Assembly (NCBI RefSeq): GCF_005405385.1
Contig: NZ_BJDY01000002.1
Coordinates: 310,001 to 374,000, forward strand
Direction of reading: 5' to 3'
From: Lactiplantibacillus mudanjiangensis
GTDB lineage: Bacteria; Bacillota; Bacilli; Lactobacillales; Lactobacillaceae
DNA length: 64,000 bases
Shown here one piece after another: positions 35,319-44,008 of the stretch. The notes under the pieces were generated by a model. It did no database searches. It had not been told where the DNA came from and worked only from the letters and a program-made list of their open reading frames with translations. How positions within the stretch are numbered: the stretch's first letter is position 1; every line of letters starts with the position of its first letter. Both the position numbers and the translations under genes were made by a program.

Positions 35319-36368
35319 ATGAAAAAACTGACGTGCTGGTTGCTGAGCCTAGTGGGATTAATGGGTGGATTAGCTTTAGCTGTTCAACCCATGCAGGCCG
35401 CTGACCAAAAAACAAATGCTGAAATTAAGTACAGTGTGAACAAATTGAATCCCGGTAAGGAAGTCGATGCCAGTAGTTCGTTTTACGATTTAAAAGTGAA
35501 AGCCGGGCAAACGCGTAAGATTCGGGCGCGTGTCTATAACGCCACTAATCAAAAAATCACGGTTAAAACGAAGTTACTCACGACTTTTACGAACGATTCT
35601 GGACAGATTGCCTATACGCAAATGGCGAAAACGTTTGATCCTAGTTTGCAGTATCGTTTTGATAAGATAGCCACGTTAACTAAGGGCTCCGAACGTGTGA
35701 CGATTCCGGCCAAAGGTAATCGCGTGGTTAGCGCCACGATTAAAGTCCCGGCGGGGTTTGATGATGGGGTTATTTTAGGATCGTGGTATTTTGAAAAAAC
35801 GAATCAAACGCCCAAGCAAAGTGGCAAAGGCATTAACATTAACCACAAGTATAGTTATGCGCTCGCGGTTAAGTTAACGACTAAAGAGATTACTGAACCA
35901 AAGTTAGCTTTGGGTAAGGTGACACCAGGATTGAAGAACTATCGAAAAGTTGTTGAAGCAACCATTCGTAACGTGGAGCCGGCGGTTGTGTCAAAACTTA
36001 AAGTTAAAACGACGGTGACAAAACGTGGCAGTCAAGAGGTGCTCTATCGCAATACTAGCGATAATTTGATCATGGCACCGAACTCGGCTTTCAAATATCC
36101 AACTTTCTTGGATAAATCGCCGATGAAGGCTGGTCAATACACGCTAAATATGACAGCGACAACCAAGGATTCAAAGTGGGACAAACAAACTTGGCATTGG
36201 CAGCGGCACTTTACCATTACGGCTGACCAAGCACGTCAAAGTAACCGTCAGGCTAAAAACGACCCGGATGCCCCAATTAGTATTTGGTGGTACGTCGCCG
36301 CTGTAATTGGGATCATGATCTTAACGGGTGGCATTGTTTATCTGGTAATGAAACGTAAACGGACTTAA
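35319..36368 (+). CDS. DUF916/DUF3324 membrane protein (CscA type)
   Basis: A 349-residue protein: signal peptide (1-28), DUF916 (about 35-165), DUF3324 (about 175-305) and a C-terminal transmembrane helix (about 320-342) with tail KRKRT. Paralog of the protein at 11034. In this family the first domain binds peptidoglycan and the second contacts the WxL partner, so it should organise the three WxL proteins of the cluster at the membrane-wall interface. GGAGG lies just before the start. Confidence 0.92.
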   Translation: MKKLTCWLLSLVGLMGGLALAVQPMQAADQKTNAEIKYSVNKLNPGKEVDASSSFYDLKVKAGQTRKIRARVYNATNQKITVKTKLLTTFTNDSGQIAYTQMAKTFDPSLQYRFDKIATLTKGSERVTIPAKGNRVVSATIKVPAGFDDGVILGSWYFEKTNQTPKQSGKGININHKYSYALAVKLTTKEITEPKLALGKVTPGLKNYRKVVEATIRNVEPAVVSKLKVKTTVTKRGSQEVLYRNTSDNLIMAPNSAFKYPTFLDKSPMKAGQYTLNMTATTKDSKWDKQTWHWQRHFTITADQARQSNRQAKNDPDAPISIWWYVAAVIGIMILTGGIVYLVMKRKRT

Positions 36369-36383
36369 CAAGGAGGTTTTAAG

Positions 36384-36758
36384 ATGATGACGCGTATTTG
36401 GATGGGTCGGTTAATTCTCGGATTAGGCGTTGCCATCAGTGTCGGATGTCGTAGCCCCGCCGATGTTTCGGCGAGTACCGCCAATACTCAGACCACGATT
36501 GAATTAACCGATTGGAAAACGGCTCCAGATGTTAGCGACTATCAAGAGCCTAAGCCAGATCAATACTTGGCTGCCCCAGATCAAATCAATACCGGGCCAC
36601 AGTCAAGCACTGAGACGCCAGCGACGAAGAGTTCCGGCTCGTCACTAGCTGATTTACCACAGACCGATGAAGCGCGCCAATTCTTAGGCGCATTGGGGGT
36701 CGTCTTGGCTAGTTTGACGCTTGGATTCTTTTGGCTCCGGCGACGAACTAGGGAGTGA
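36384..36758 (+). CDS. Small LPQTDE-anchored protein (CscD type)
   Basis: A 124-residue protein with an N-terminal export signal (about 1-30), a short extracellular part of some 55 residues without a recognisable domain, LPQTDE near residue 92, a hydrophobic segment and the tail RRRTRE. Small sortase substrates of this kind are a fixed part of csc clusters. It sits between the DUF916 gene and the large WxL protein; AAGGAGG precedes the start. Possibly a covalent wall anchor for the complex. Confidence 0.87.
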   Translation: MMTRIWMGRLILGLGVAISVGCRSPADVSASTANTQTTIELTDWKTAPDVSDYQEPKPDQYLAAPDQINTGPQSSTETPATKSSGSSLADLPQTDEARQFLGALGVVLASLTLGFFWLRRRTRE

Positions 36759-36761
36759 TCA

Positions 36762-39700
36762 ATGATGCCAAGACCACCAAGGTTAATGCAGGTTGTGATG
36801 TTGATCGGTTTACTGCTTGGGTTAGTCGCCAGTAGTAGCGGTAATCTGATCGCCACGGCGGCCGATGAGCCGTCAAGTGCGCTCACGTTAAAGGCGCCAA
36901 AAGAAGCGCCAACAACGGGGACGGACTTTGAAATTGAATTAGCGCTAAAGTCACCGTTCGGAACGGACTATCAATTAACCATTCCGGAACACTTAACAGT
37001 TGATCTTGAAGCGACCGAAAAAGCCAATCCGAAAACGATTCGAAAACTCGTGTTTGATGAACAAAAACGTGAGTTAACGATCACGCTACCGGATGAGCCA
37101 ACGGCCACTACGCTGAAACTGGTCGTGCAGGCAAGCACTGCCCAGACGTACCATTTGACGGCCAAAACAACGGTGACTTTGCCGGAAATAACCGCCGACT
37201 CATCATCGGAGGATAGTGTGGTGGCTGAATCGACTTCAACTGAAAGTGCTAAACCGCAGACTTTAACGGCTGAACCGATTAGCTTTACGGTAACGGAACC
37301 CGTTAAAGTCCCAGCAGCAGAAATCGTCTCAGACTCGACCGCCGATGAGTCGTCATCTAAGGAAACGACATCGTCTGAAAGTAAAACTAACGATCAATCT
37401 AATGGGGACGATAAAAAAGCTTCCGATAAGTCGGCTGATACTAAAACCGAAAGTGAATCGACCACTGAGTCAACTAAGGAATCAGAATCGTCAACTAAAA
37501 CTACCGAGGAGAAACCTACCGTTAAAACCGCGACCGTTAAAGCAGCTGCGGCTTTAGCAGCCGACGACCCAACCCAAACGGTGACAACCTATGCCGAATT
37601 TAAAACCGCTTACACCAATACCGCAGTTACGACAATTCTGATTGGGGCGGATATTTCGGCACCGTCAACGGCGGCAACTGATTTGGGTACACGGACGACG
37701 GCATTGACGATCGATGGTCAAAATCACAGTTTCGATATCGGGTTAGCCAACTTCCGATTAGGAACGACCGCTGCGGCAACTAACTTTACCATTAAAAACT
37801 TTAAGTTGTTGCGAGCGGCCGCAACAACTGGGACTGGTACTTCTGGTTCTTTAGGGATTATCCAAAGCGGTGCGGATGGTGGGACAACTGCCAGTGGGGC
37901 CAACTGGGAAATTAACGTGGCTGATTTAACCACCGATAGTAGTGTTCAGCGTTTAGTTAGTAGCCCAGGGAACCGCGTTACCGTTAGTGGCACAGTGAAT
38001 TCGACGACTGTTTGGGAAAGTATGCTGACTGGTGGGGTCGTCTTTGCGGCTAACAGTCACTTTACGGCCCGTAAGAAATATACGAGTGGTGAAAACCGGT
38101 CATTCTTCTGGTTCTCAGCCTCTAGTGGGTATGGAACAGGCGATCGAAAAGTAGTCATTAACAGTGGCGCGATTGTTGACTGTGTGGGTGCTCCAACGGA
38201 TACGCTCTATCCAGTCTTCTTTGATCAATACGATTCGATTACTGTTGATACTAATGCGACTTTAATTGCGAAGATGTATGGGAACGCGTATCGGGCACAG
38301 CGAGCCTCGACCTTTACTGCCAATACGGGGAGTAAAACCACGTTTGAAAACTTATCAACAACGAGTGGTAATACGATTAACTACGCTAGTACTGCCACTT
38401 CAACGTTTACGGTTAACAGTGGCGCGGAAATCTATATCACTAATAACGCAACCGCGCCAGTTTTTGGTGGAACGCTTAGTGGGGTCAACGTTTTACTGAA
38501 CTCACCGAAAGTCTACGACATCAAAAACACCTCGGCTGGGTTGTTAGCGGCCACTGCTTCAATTGTCAACATTTCAATTGGTAGTTTTGAAATCCGAAAC
38601 AGTAACTTGAGTGTCTGGTTGGTGACGCTACCGCTTAACGTGGTGAGTGCCAAATGGACTTTCCGAAATGTAGAATGGATCAAGCAAACTGGGTTGATTA
38701 TGACATCTAGTGATGGGCTGTTGGGAATTTCGCTAACGTTAACGTCGTTCTCCTTAGCACGACGAATCAACAATACGGTGGCAATGCCAACCGCGGTGTA
38801 TAGTTCGCCATATACGTCGGATTTAGGAGCAGTTTTAGTCACTGATGCTGATAAGAAGGTGCGCTTACGTGTGATCACGAGTCTTAGTGATTCCGGGGTG
38901 CCGACCTATGCCACGGCGGGACAAGCCACAGTTAAGTTGACTGATGACCAAGGCGTGGTGCATAGTGCCACAACAGATGCGAGTGGCTACGTGAACTACA
39001 CGTTGGATCATTTCTTAACAGCTGGTAAAACATTGAGTGCAGTCGTTAACGTGTCGTATGATGCCGATCCAGTGACGATTGTGGTGCAAGATAAAACGCC
39101 ACCTAATCCAGTTACGGCCAAGGATGGCAAGATCGTTGCTGATCAAAAAACGATTACGGGGAGTACGACTACGGCTGGCAATAAGATCAGCTATACTATT
39201 AACGGCAGTGCTGCGGTGGACAGTAGTGGGACGGCCATAACGGCGACCGCCGCCGCTGATGGAAGCTGGTCATTAGCGTTACCAACGCCCGCATTAAAAG
39301 CCGGCGATGTGATTCGCTTGCTCGTGACTGATGCGGCCGGTAACGTGACACCATTAACAGCAACCACGTATCATGATGCCACCTTCGCCGCCGCTAGCCA
39401 ATATACGGTTGCGCCAGCGAATGGACCAACCGCGCCAACGGAACCAGATAGTCCAGGAAATCCGAACACGAGTGGGAGTGAAAACTCGGGGACTGGTAAT
39501 ACAGGCGAATTACGATTAGATTATGCACCAAGTCAATTTAACTTTGGGACGGTTAAGACTAGCATGAAATCGGCTACGTATAATGCTCAGTCGATTACTG
39601 GTGTCTTGAAACAATGGTTACAAGTTTCTGACAACCGCTTATCGACAAACGGTTGGACGGTCACGGCTCGTCAGAGTGCGGCGTTTACAAGCACGAGTGG

Positions 39701-39977
39701 TGCTCAATTAACGGGGGCCACACTGAACTTACCAGCTGGTGATACCCATAATCAACATGCGGGGACCAGTGGTTTGAAGAGTTATGGCATTCAAATAAAC
39801 AGTGTCGAGCAACCAGTCTTTGGTGCGGCGGCTGCGACAACGTCAGGAAAGGATCTTTCGACAAGTACTTGGAATCCGACGGCAGTGTCGTTGACCGTAC
39901 CAGGAAATACGGCCAAAGCACAACAAACTTATACTGCTGGTGTTACTTGGACGTTGACGGCTAATGTGACTAACTAG
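36762..39977 (+). CDS. Large WxL surface protein with beta-helix region (CscC type)
   Basis: A 1,071-residue exported protein. Signal peptide (about 1-34), then a DUF-like beta domain (about 40-175), a Glu/Ser/Thr/Lys-rich linker (about 180-260), a pectate-lyase-like right-handed beta-helix (about 270-620, opening with TYAEFKTAYTN), a bacterial Ig-like domain (about 780-860, DKTPPNPVTAKDG) and a C-terminal WxL domain (LDYAPSQFNFG, NGWTV, VTWTLTA). The beta-helix could bind or cleave polysaccharide; no lyase active site is recognised. It starts 3 bases after the preceding stop. Last gene of the cluster. Confidence 0.9.
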   Translation: MMPRPPRLMQVVMLIGLLLGLVASSSGNLIATAADEPSSALTLKAPKEAPTTGTDFEIELALKSPFGTDYQLTIPEHLTVDLEATEKANPKTIRKLVFDEQKRELTITLPDEPTATTLKLVVQASTAQTYHLTAKTTVTLPEITADSSSEDSVVAESTSTESAKPQTLTAEPISFTVTEPVKVPAAEIVSDSTADESSSKETTSSESKTNDQSNGDDKKASDKSADTKTESESTTESTKESESSTKTTEEKPTVKTATVKAAAALAADDPTQTVTTYAEFKTAYTNTAVTTILIGADISAPSTAATDLGTRTTALTIDGQNHSFDIGLANFRLGTTAAATNFTIKNFKLLRAAATTGTGTSGSLGIIQSGADGGTTASGANWEINVADLTTDSSVQRLVSSPGNRVTVSGTVNSTTVWESMLTGGVVFAANSHFTARKKYTSGENRSFFWFSASSGYGTGDRKVVINSGAIVDCVGAPTDTLYPVFFDQYDSITVDTNATLIAKMYGNAYRAQRASTFTANTGSKTTFENLSTTSGNTINYASTATSTFTVNSGAEIYITNNATAPVFGGTLSGVNVLLNSPKVYDIKNTSAGLLAATASIVNISIGSFEIRNSNLSVWLVTLPLNVVSAKWTFRNVEWIKQTGLIMTSSDGLLGISLTLTSFSLARRINNTVAMPTAVYSSPYTSDLGAVLVTDADKKVRLRVITSLSDSGVPTYATAGQATVKLTDDQGVVHSATTDASGYVNYTLDHFLTAGKTLSAVVNVSYDADPVTIVVQDKTPPNPVTAKDGKIVADQKTITGSTTTAGNKISYTINGSAAVDSSGTAITATAAADGSWSLALPTPALKAGDVIRLLVTDAAGNVTPLTATTYHDATFAAASQYTVAPANGPTAPTEPDSPGNPNTSGSENSGTGNTGELRLDYAPSQFNFGTVKTSMKSATYNAQSITGVLKQWLQVSDNRLSTNGWTVTARQSAAFTSTSGAQLTGATLNLPAGDTHNQHAGTSGLKSYGIQINSVEQPVFGAAAATTSGKDLSTSTWNPTAVSLTVPGNTAKAQQTYTAGVTWTLTANVTN

Positions 39978-40003
39978 CTGGTGATATCACGTCTGTCAAG
40001 ATG

Positions 40004-40042
40004 AAAAGGCCCGCCTAGTCACTGACTGGGCGGGTTATTTTT
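40004..40042. terminator. Terminator of the csc cluster and the converging LysR gene
   Basis: CCCGCC-TA-GTC pairs with GAC-TG-GGCGGG, with a T-rich tail TTATTTTT on the plus strand and TTTT on the minus strand. Confidence 0.85.
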
Positions 40043-40046
40043 GTGG

Positions 40047-40913
40047 TTAAGATTTTGGCCAAGTTTGTCGTAAACGTTTAATCAATGGCCGCACACGGGT
40101 GCTAGCTGTGGTTAAGTAGTTGGCGTAGATCGGTTGATGCGTACTGGCATCACTAATTGGCAGGCAAATACGTCGTTCATCGGCTGGTAATGTTTCGGTC
40201 GAGAAGCGCGACAAGTTGGTTGTAAAGTAAGGAAAATCTGAGTTTTGAATGATCTCACTCAATGCTTCTGGCTGTTCTTGGTAGAAGAATTTGGCCGTTG
40301 GAATCGCTTGTTGAACAATGGCTCGCCAAGGGCCAATTTCGTGTAATACAATAAAGCTGAGATCGTTTAATTCAGAAAAATTGACCGCAACTTGATTAGC
40401 TTGATACATAAATTTGCTCAAATTAACGGATAGGTCTTCAGTTCCAATTGGTTCTGCCGTAATTGTGTGATCAGTCAGCGCTTGATTTGATAAGAGTAAT
40501 GAGACTTTATGTTGTTTTAACGCAGTTGTCAATTGATCAGTCGTTAATAACTGTGGCCAAATTTTTAAAGTGTGATCAGCGATTGCCAGGTGTTGAACGA
40601 GTTGCAAGGGACCTGGTAAGCTGGCGCCAACTGTTAAAGCTTGTTGGGTTAAGGCAAAGTTACGAACTTGGTTGGTTAATTGTTGGTTAGCCACAATTAG
40701 CTGTGCGGCCTGTTTTGCCGCAAATTGACCAGTTGGTGTCAGTTGAATCCGGTTAGGTTGACGATCAAATAAGGTAACACCTAGTTCAGCCTCTAGTTTT
40801 TGCATGCCGCGCGTTAAGGTCGGTTGGGTCACATGTAATTGTTCAGCCGCCGCGGCCAAGGTGCCAGTTTCTGCAAATGTCACGAGCTCTTGTAATAAAT
40901 AGTTATCAAGCAT
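40047..40913 (-). CDS. LysR family transcriptional regulator
   Basis: A 288-residue LysR protein: N-terminal helix-turn-helix (LVTFAETGTLAAAAEQLHVTQPTLTRGMQKLE), linker helix and effector domain (about 90-288). It is divergent from two aldo-keto reductase genes and a T-N11-A type dyad lies between, the classical arrangement in which LysR controls the divergent operon and itself. The inducer is unknown; carbonyl compounds would fit the targets. Confidence 0.9.
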   Translation of the reverse strand: MLDNYLLQELVTFAETGTLAAAAEQLHVTQPTLTRGMQKLEAELGVTLFDRQPNRIQLTPTGQFAAKQAAQLIVANQQLTNQVRNFALTQQALTVGASLPGPLQLVQHLAIADHTLKIWPQLLTTDQLTTALKQHKVSLLLSNQALTDHTITAEPIGTEDLSVNLSKFMYQANQVAVNFSELNDLSFIVLHEIGPWRAIVQQAIPTAKFFYQEQPEALSEIIQNSDFPYFTTNLSRFSTETLPADERRICLPISDASTHQPIYANYLTTASTRVRPLIKRLRQTWPKS

Positions 40914-40932
40914 AGTAAAAACTTCCTTTAGG

Positions 40933-40947
40933 ATACGTTAGTCGTAT
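40933..40947. promoter_or_regulatory. LysR box between regulator and aldo-keto reductases
   Basis: ATACG-TTAGT-CGTAT is a perfect 15-bp dyad that contains a T-N11-A pattern, 20 bases upstream of the LysR start. Confidence 0.55.
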
Positions 40948-41029
40948 ACTAGCATAGCTAAGTAGTCATGTTCAACTGTTAGTTTCGGCAGTATGCTAAA
41001 GCCATGTTAAAAAACGAAAGGATCTTTAA

Positions 41030-41899
41030 ATGATGTCAACTATTCCAACGATTATGTTAAATAATGGTGTTGAAATGCCACAATTAGGTTTCGGTGTCTT
41101 CCAAGTACCGGATCTCGCTGAATGTGAAACGGCCGTAGCCACCGCATTAGCAACTGGCTATCGTTTGATCGATACGGCCACAGCCTATCAAAATGAAACC
41201 GCGGTTGGCCAAGCAATCGCCAAAAGTGGACTTCCACGTCAAGATCTATTTATCACGTCTAAATTGTGGGTATCTGAGTTCACCTATGAACGGGCTAAGC
41301 AGGGTATTGAAGATTCGTTGAACCGCTTAGGATTAGATTATCTTGACTTATACTTATTGCATCAGCCATATGGTGATACAATGGGGGCCTGGCGAGCTTT
41401 AGAAGAGGCTTATCATGCCGGTAAAATTCGCGCGATCGGGGTGTCCAACTTCTATACCGATCAACTAAAAAATCTGGAATTAACAATGACGGTGCAACCA
41501 GCTGTCAATCAGATTGAGATCAATCCATGGTACCAACAAACAACTGAGGTGCAATTTAATCAAAGTGATAACGTTCGGGTGGAAGCCTGGGCACCATTTG
41601 CGGAAGGTAAGCAAGGTATTTTTACCAATCCTGTGATCGGTGCGATTGCGAAACAACACGGTAAAACCAATGGCCAAGTTATTCTACGCTGGTTATTACA
41701 ACGTGGCATTACAGTTATTCCCAAGTCGGTTCATCAAGCCCGGATGTTGGAAAATATCGATGTTTTTGACTTTGAATTGACCGACTCGGATATGCAAATC
41801 ATGGCGGGGTTGGACCAAGGTGTGAGTCAATTTTTTGATCATCGTGATCCCGCAACCATTGAACAAATCTTTGGTAGTAGCTTGAAACAATTACATTAA
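41030..41899 (+). CDS. Aldo-keto reductase (AKR5-like)
   Basis: A 289-residue aldo-keto reductase of the 2,5-diketogluconate reductase type. The catalytic tetrad is visible: Asp48 and Tyr53 (IDTATAYQNE), Lys78 (TSKLW) and His111 (LLHQPYG). The NADPH-binding IPKSVH motif is present near residue 230. Reduces aldehydes, ketones or keto-sugars in the cytoplasm. ATG 41030 is 9 bases from AAAGGA; a second ATG follows directly. Followed after 18 bases by a paralog and controlled, most likely, by the divergent LysR. Confidence 0.92.
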   Translation: MMSTIPTIMLNNGVEMPQLGFGVFQVPDLAECETAVATALATGYRLIDTATAYQNETAVGQAIAKSGLPRQDLFITSKLWVSEFTYERAKQGIEDSLNRLGLDYLDLYLLHQPYGDTMGAWRALEEAYHAGKIRAIGVSNFYTDQLKNLELTMTVQPAVNQIEINPWYQQTTEVQFNQSDNVRVEAWAPFAEGKQGIFTNPVIGAIAKQHGKTNGQVILRWLLQRGITVIPKSVHQARMLENIDVFDFELTDSDMQIMAGLDQGVSQFFDHRDPATIEQIFGSSLKQLH

Positions 41900-41917
41900 T
41901 GAAGTGAGGTAAGAAAT

Positions 41918-42778
41918 ATGCAAACACCAATCAAGTTAAATGATGGTCGTCAAATCCCCGCAATCGGTTTTGGCACCTTTCAAATTCCAAATGATGGCTC
42001 AACTTACAAAGCGGTCAAAGAAGCCTTAACAGTCGGCTATCGTCATATTGATACGGCTGTTGCTTACTTCAATGAAGCTGAAGTGGGACAAGCAATTAAG
42101 GATAGCGGGATTCCACGTGATGAAATCTGGGTGACTAGTAAACTTTGGTTACAAGATTACGGTTTTGATGCTGCGACTAAGGCGATTGACCTATCTTTGA
42201 AAAAGCTAGGCTTAGATTATATTGATCTTTACTTATTACACCAGCCATATGGTGATGTACCTGGTGCTTGGCGGGCCTTAGAAGCAGCGCAACAAGCCGG
42301 TAAATTAAAGTCAATTGGCGTTTCTAATATGACACCGAAATATTGGCAACAATTTGTGCCACAATTTAAGGTTGTGCCGGCGGTTAACCAAGTTGAGTTC
42401 AACCCTTATTTCCAGCAACAACCACTACGTCAATTATTGGTCGCACAAAACGTCAAGTTGGAAGCTTGGGCGCCACTTGGTCAAGGTAATCAGTCTTTGT
42501 TGAATGAACCAGTGATTACAGCCTTAGCGACTAAGTACCATAAAGATGCTGGACAAGTCATCTTGCGTTTTGAAAACCAAGAAGGTATTATCGTCTTTCC
42601 AAAGTCGGTTCATTTGTCACGGATCAAGAGTAACTTAGCAATCTTTGACTTCACGTTAACAGATACAGAAATGGCTCAAATTCGGGCATTGGATACTGGT
42701 AAAGGTCGTCATGATCCCGATACGCCGGGGTTAGAAGATCGGTTGTTACATGCTTTTGATGTGCATGCCGACGATTAG
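41918..42778 (+). CDS. Aldo-keto reductase (AKR5-like), paralog
   Basis: A 286-residue aldo-keto reductase with the tetrad Asp45, Tyr50 (HIDTAVAYFNE), Lys75 and His108 (LLHQPYG). The NADPH-phosphate motif reads FPKSVH. The two tandem copies differ along their length, so they probably have different substrates rather than simple gene dosage. GTGAGG lies before the start. The operon ends at the terminator at 42825. Confidence 0.92.
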   Translation: MQTPIKLNDGRQIPAIGFGTFQIPNDGSTYKAVKEALTVGYRHIDTAVAYFNEAEVGQAIKDSGIPRDEIWVTSKLWLQDYGFDAATKAIDLSLKKLGLDYIDLYLLHQPYGDVPGAWRALEAAQQAGKLKSIGVSNMTPKYWQQFVPQFKVVPAVNQVEFNPYFQQQPLRQLLVAQNVKLEAWAPLGQGNQSLLNEPVITALATKYHKDAGQVILRFENQEGIIVFPKSVHLSRIKSNLAIFDFTLTDTEMAQIRALDTGKGRHDPDTPGLEDRLLHAFDVHADD

Positions 42779-42824
42779 ATTAATGAATTAAAAATCAATC
42801 ACAATAGCCAAATGATGCCGATCA

Positions 42825-42870
42825 AAACAAGCTTAGTCCTCAGTTAACGCTGAGGGCTAAGCTTGTTTTT
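42825..42870. terminator. Bidirectional terminator between AKR operon and repeat copy C
   Basis: AAGCTTAG-T-CCTCAG pairs with CTGAGG-G-CTAAGCTT; the extended arms give A and T runs on both sides. Before insertion of copy C it would also have ended the minus-strand USP gene a few bases after its stop. Confidence 0.93.
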
Positions 42871-42880
42871 GTATTAGTCA

Positions 42881-43426
42881 CTAAAGGTTGAAAGTTAGGT
42901 TTTAGCAATAATCGTTGATATGATAAGCATTCATCGATCAAAACTAGTCATACTTGCCACCTACCGTTCGCCCACATTGGGCCGGAACGCTGTGGGCGGA
43001 CCGGTTCAGCCAAAAAGGCGGTCTGGACCGTCGTTTTGAACCACTAAACCCGTGTTTCAAAAGCGCCTAGCTCTAAGCGATAAATCGCTAAGAGACTCCC
43101 ACGGCTGGGCTCAATGTGAGCTCACTCTCGGTTATAATAGTGATCGCTAATTAACTAGCATCCGCATGATAACCGGAGTCAGCCAGTGATGGCGCCGGCC
43201 GTGACAACATCGTAAGTCCGGATGATTTTTTCCGGGCTTACGATGTGGACGACTTTTGAGCCTAGCGGTTTTGGCTAGGCTTAAAAGCGAGGTGGAAGCC
43301 CGCACTTTGGCTGGAACCGGTCCCCACAGCCGGTAGAATCGCTGGCTGGCGTAGGTGAAAAATTTAATCCAACTTAAGTCAATGTTGCTAAGGTTTCGAC
43401 CAATACATTTAACTTTCAACCTTTAG
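42881..43426 (+). mobile_element. MITE-like structured repeat, copy C (best preserved)
   Basis: A 546-bp element. CTAAAGGTTGAAAGTT at 42881 and AACTTTCAACCTTTAG at 43411-43426 are perfect 16-bp terminal inverted repeats. TTAGTCA (42874-42880) and TTAGTCA (43427-43433) form a 7-bp target duplication; the right copy contains the TAA stop of the USP gene on the minus strand. Internal hairpins: 43208-43245 and 43254-43286, plus several shorter ones. Collinear with copies A and B. No transposase and no conserved reading frame. Confidence 0.94.
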
Positions 43427-43888
43427 TTAGTCATTTAAAATAAAACTATTTACTGGCACTCGTGAAACGTGATTCGTAATCGGATTACGAATCAGTGTCG
43501 TACTCTTCTTTGACCAGCTGGCAATATGACCAGTGATGGGAAAGGTATTGATACAGTGACGGCCGTTTGCCCCTAGAATTGCTAAGGAGACATTGTCCAA
43601 AGTCGACAGATTAGTCAGTCGCTTCGCCGGATTCCCAAAAATGGTTGTTGAGATAACATGCTGAACCCCAGCATCTTTACTAATTTGATCAAATTGACGT
43701 TTAAAATGATAGGCCAATCGTTCCTCATTTAATTGAATTTGTTGGTTAGTTGCAAGTTCCATATCAACGACATGAACCAGGTACAGCGTTTTCTGTAAAT
43801 GGACCGCCAACTGGGCAGCCTGTTCAACCACAAATAATGATCGATGACTATTATCCACACCAACTAAAATGACATTACCTTGTACCAT
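43427..43888 (-). CDS. Universal stress protein family (UspA)
   Basis: A 153-residue UspA-fold protein (VILVGVDNSHRSLFVVEQAAQLA, then LYLVHVVD, GNPAKRL and LAILGANGRH near the end). The ATP-binding G-x2-G-x9-G-S/T motif is only partly kept (GANGRHCINTFPITGHIAS), so it may have weak nucleotide binding. Monocistronic, with GGGAGCG before the start. Repeat copy C begins immediately at its stop codon, which is restored by the target duplication, so the protein is intact but its transcript should now include the element. Confidence 0.87.
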   Translation of the reverse strand: MVQGNVILVGVDNSHRSLFVVEQAAQLAVHLQKTLYLVHVVDMELATNQQIQLNEERLAYHFKRQFDQISKDAGVQHVISTTIFGNPAKRLTNLSTLDNVSLAILGANGRHCINTFPITGHIASWSKKSTTLIRNPITNHVSRVPVNSFILND

Positions 43889-44008
43889 CTGATCGCTCCC
43901 TCAAGTATGACAATGATAATTCAGATTTGTCTACAATTAAATTGTACTTGACTGCTAAAGAAGCATGTATCAGATGACCTTAGATCTATTACTTAACTAT
44001 CGTTTAAC

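Noticed and set aside
43147-43419. 90-residue minus-strand reading frame inside repeat copy C
   Set aside because: The frame is not kept in copies A or B, has no ribosome-binding site and overlaps conserved hairpins; the conservation is structural, not coding.
42881-43426. Lacto-usp RNA, because the repeat is next to a universal stress protein gene
   Set aside because: That motif lies upstream of usp genes. This element lies after the stop codon and is also found beside unrelated genes.
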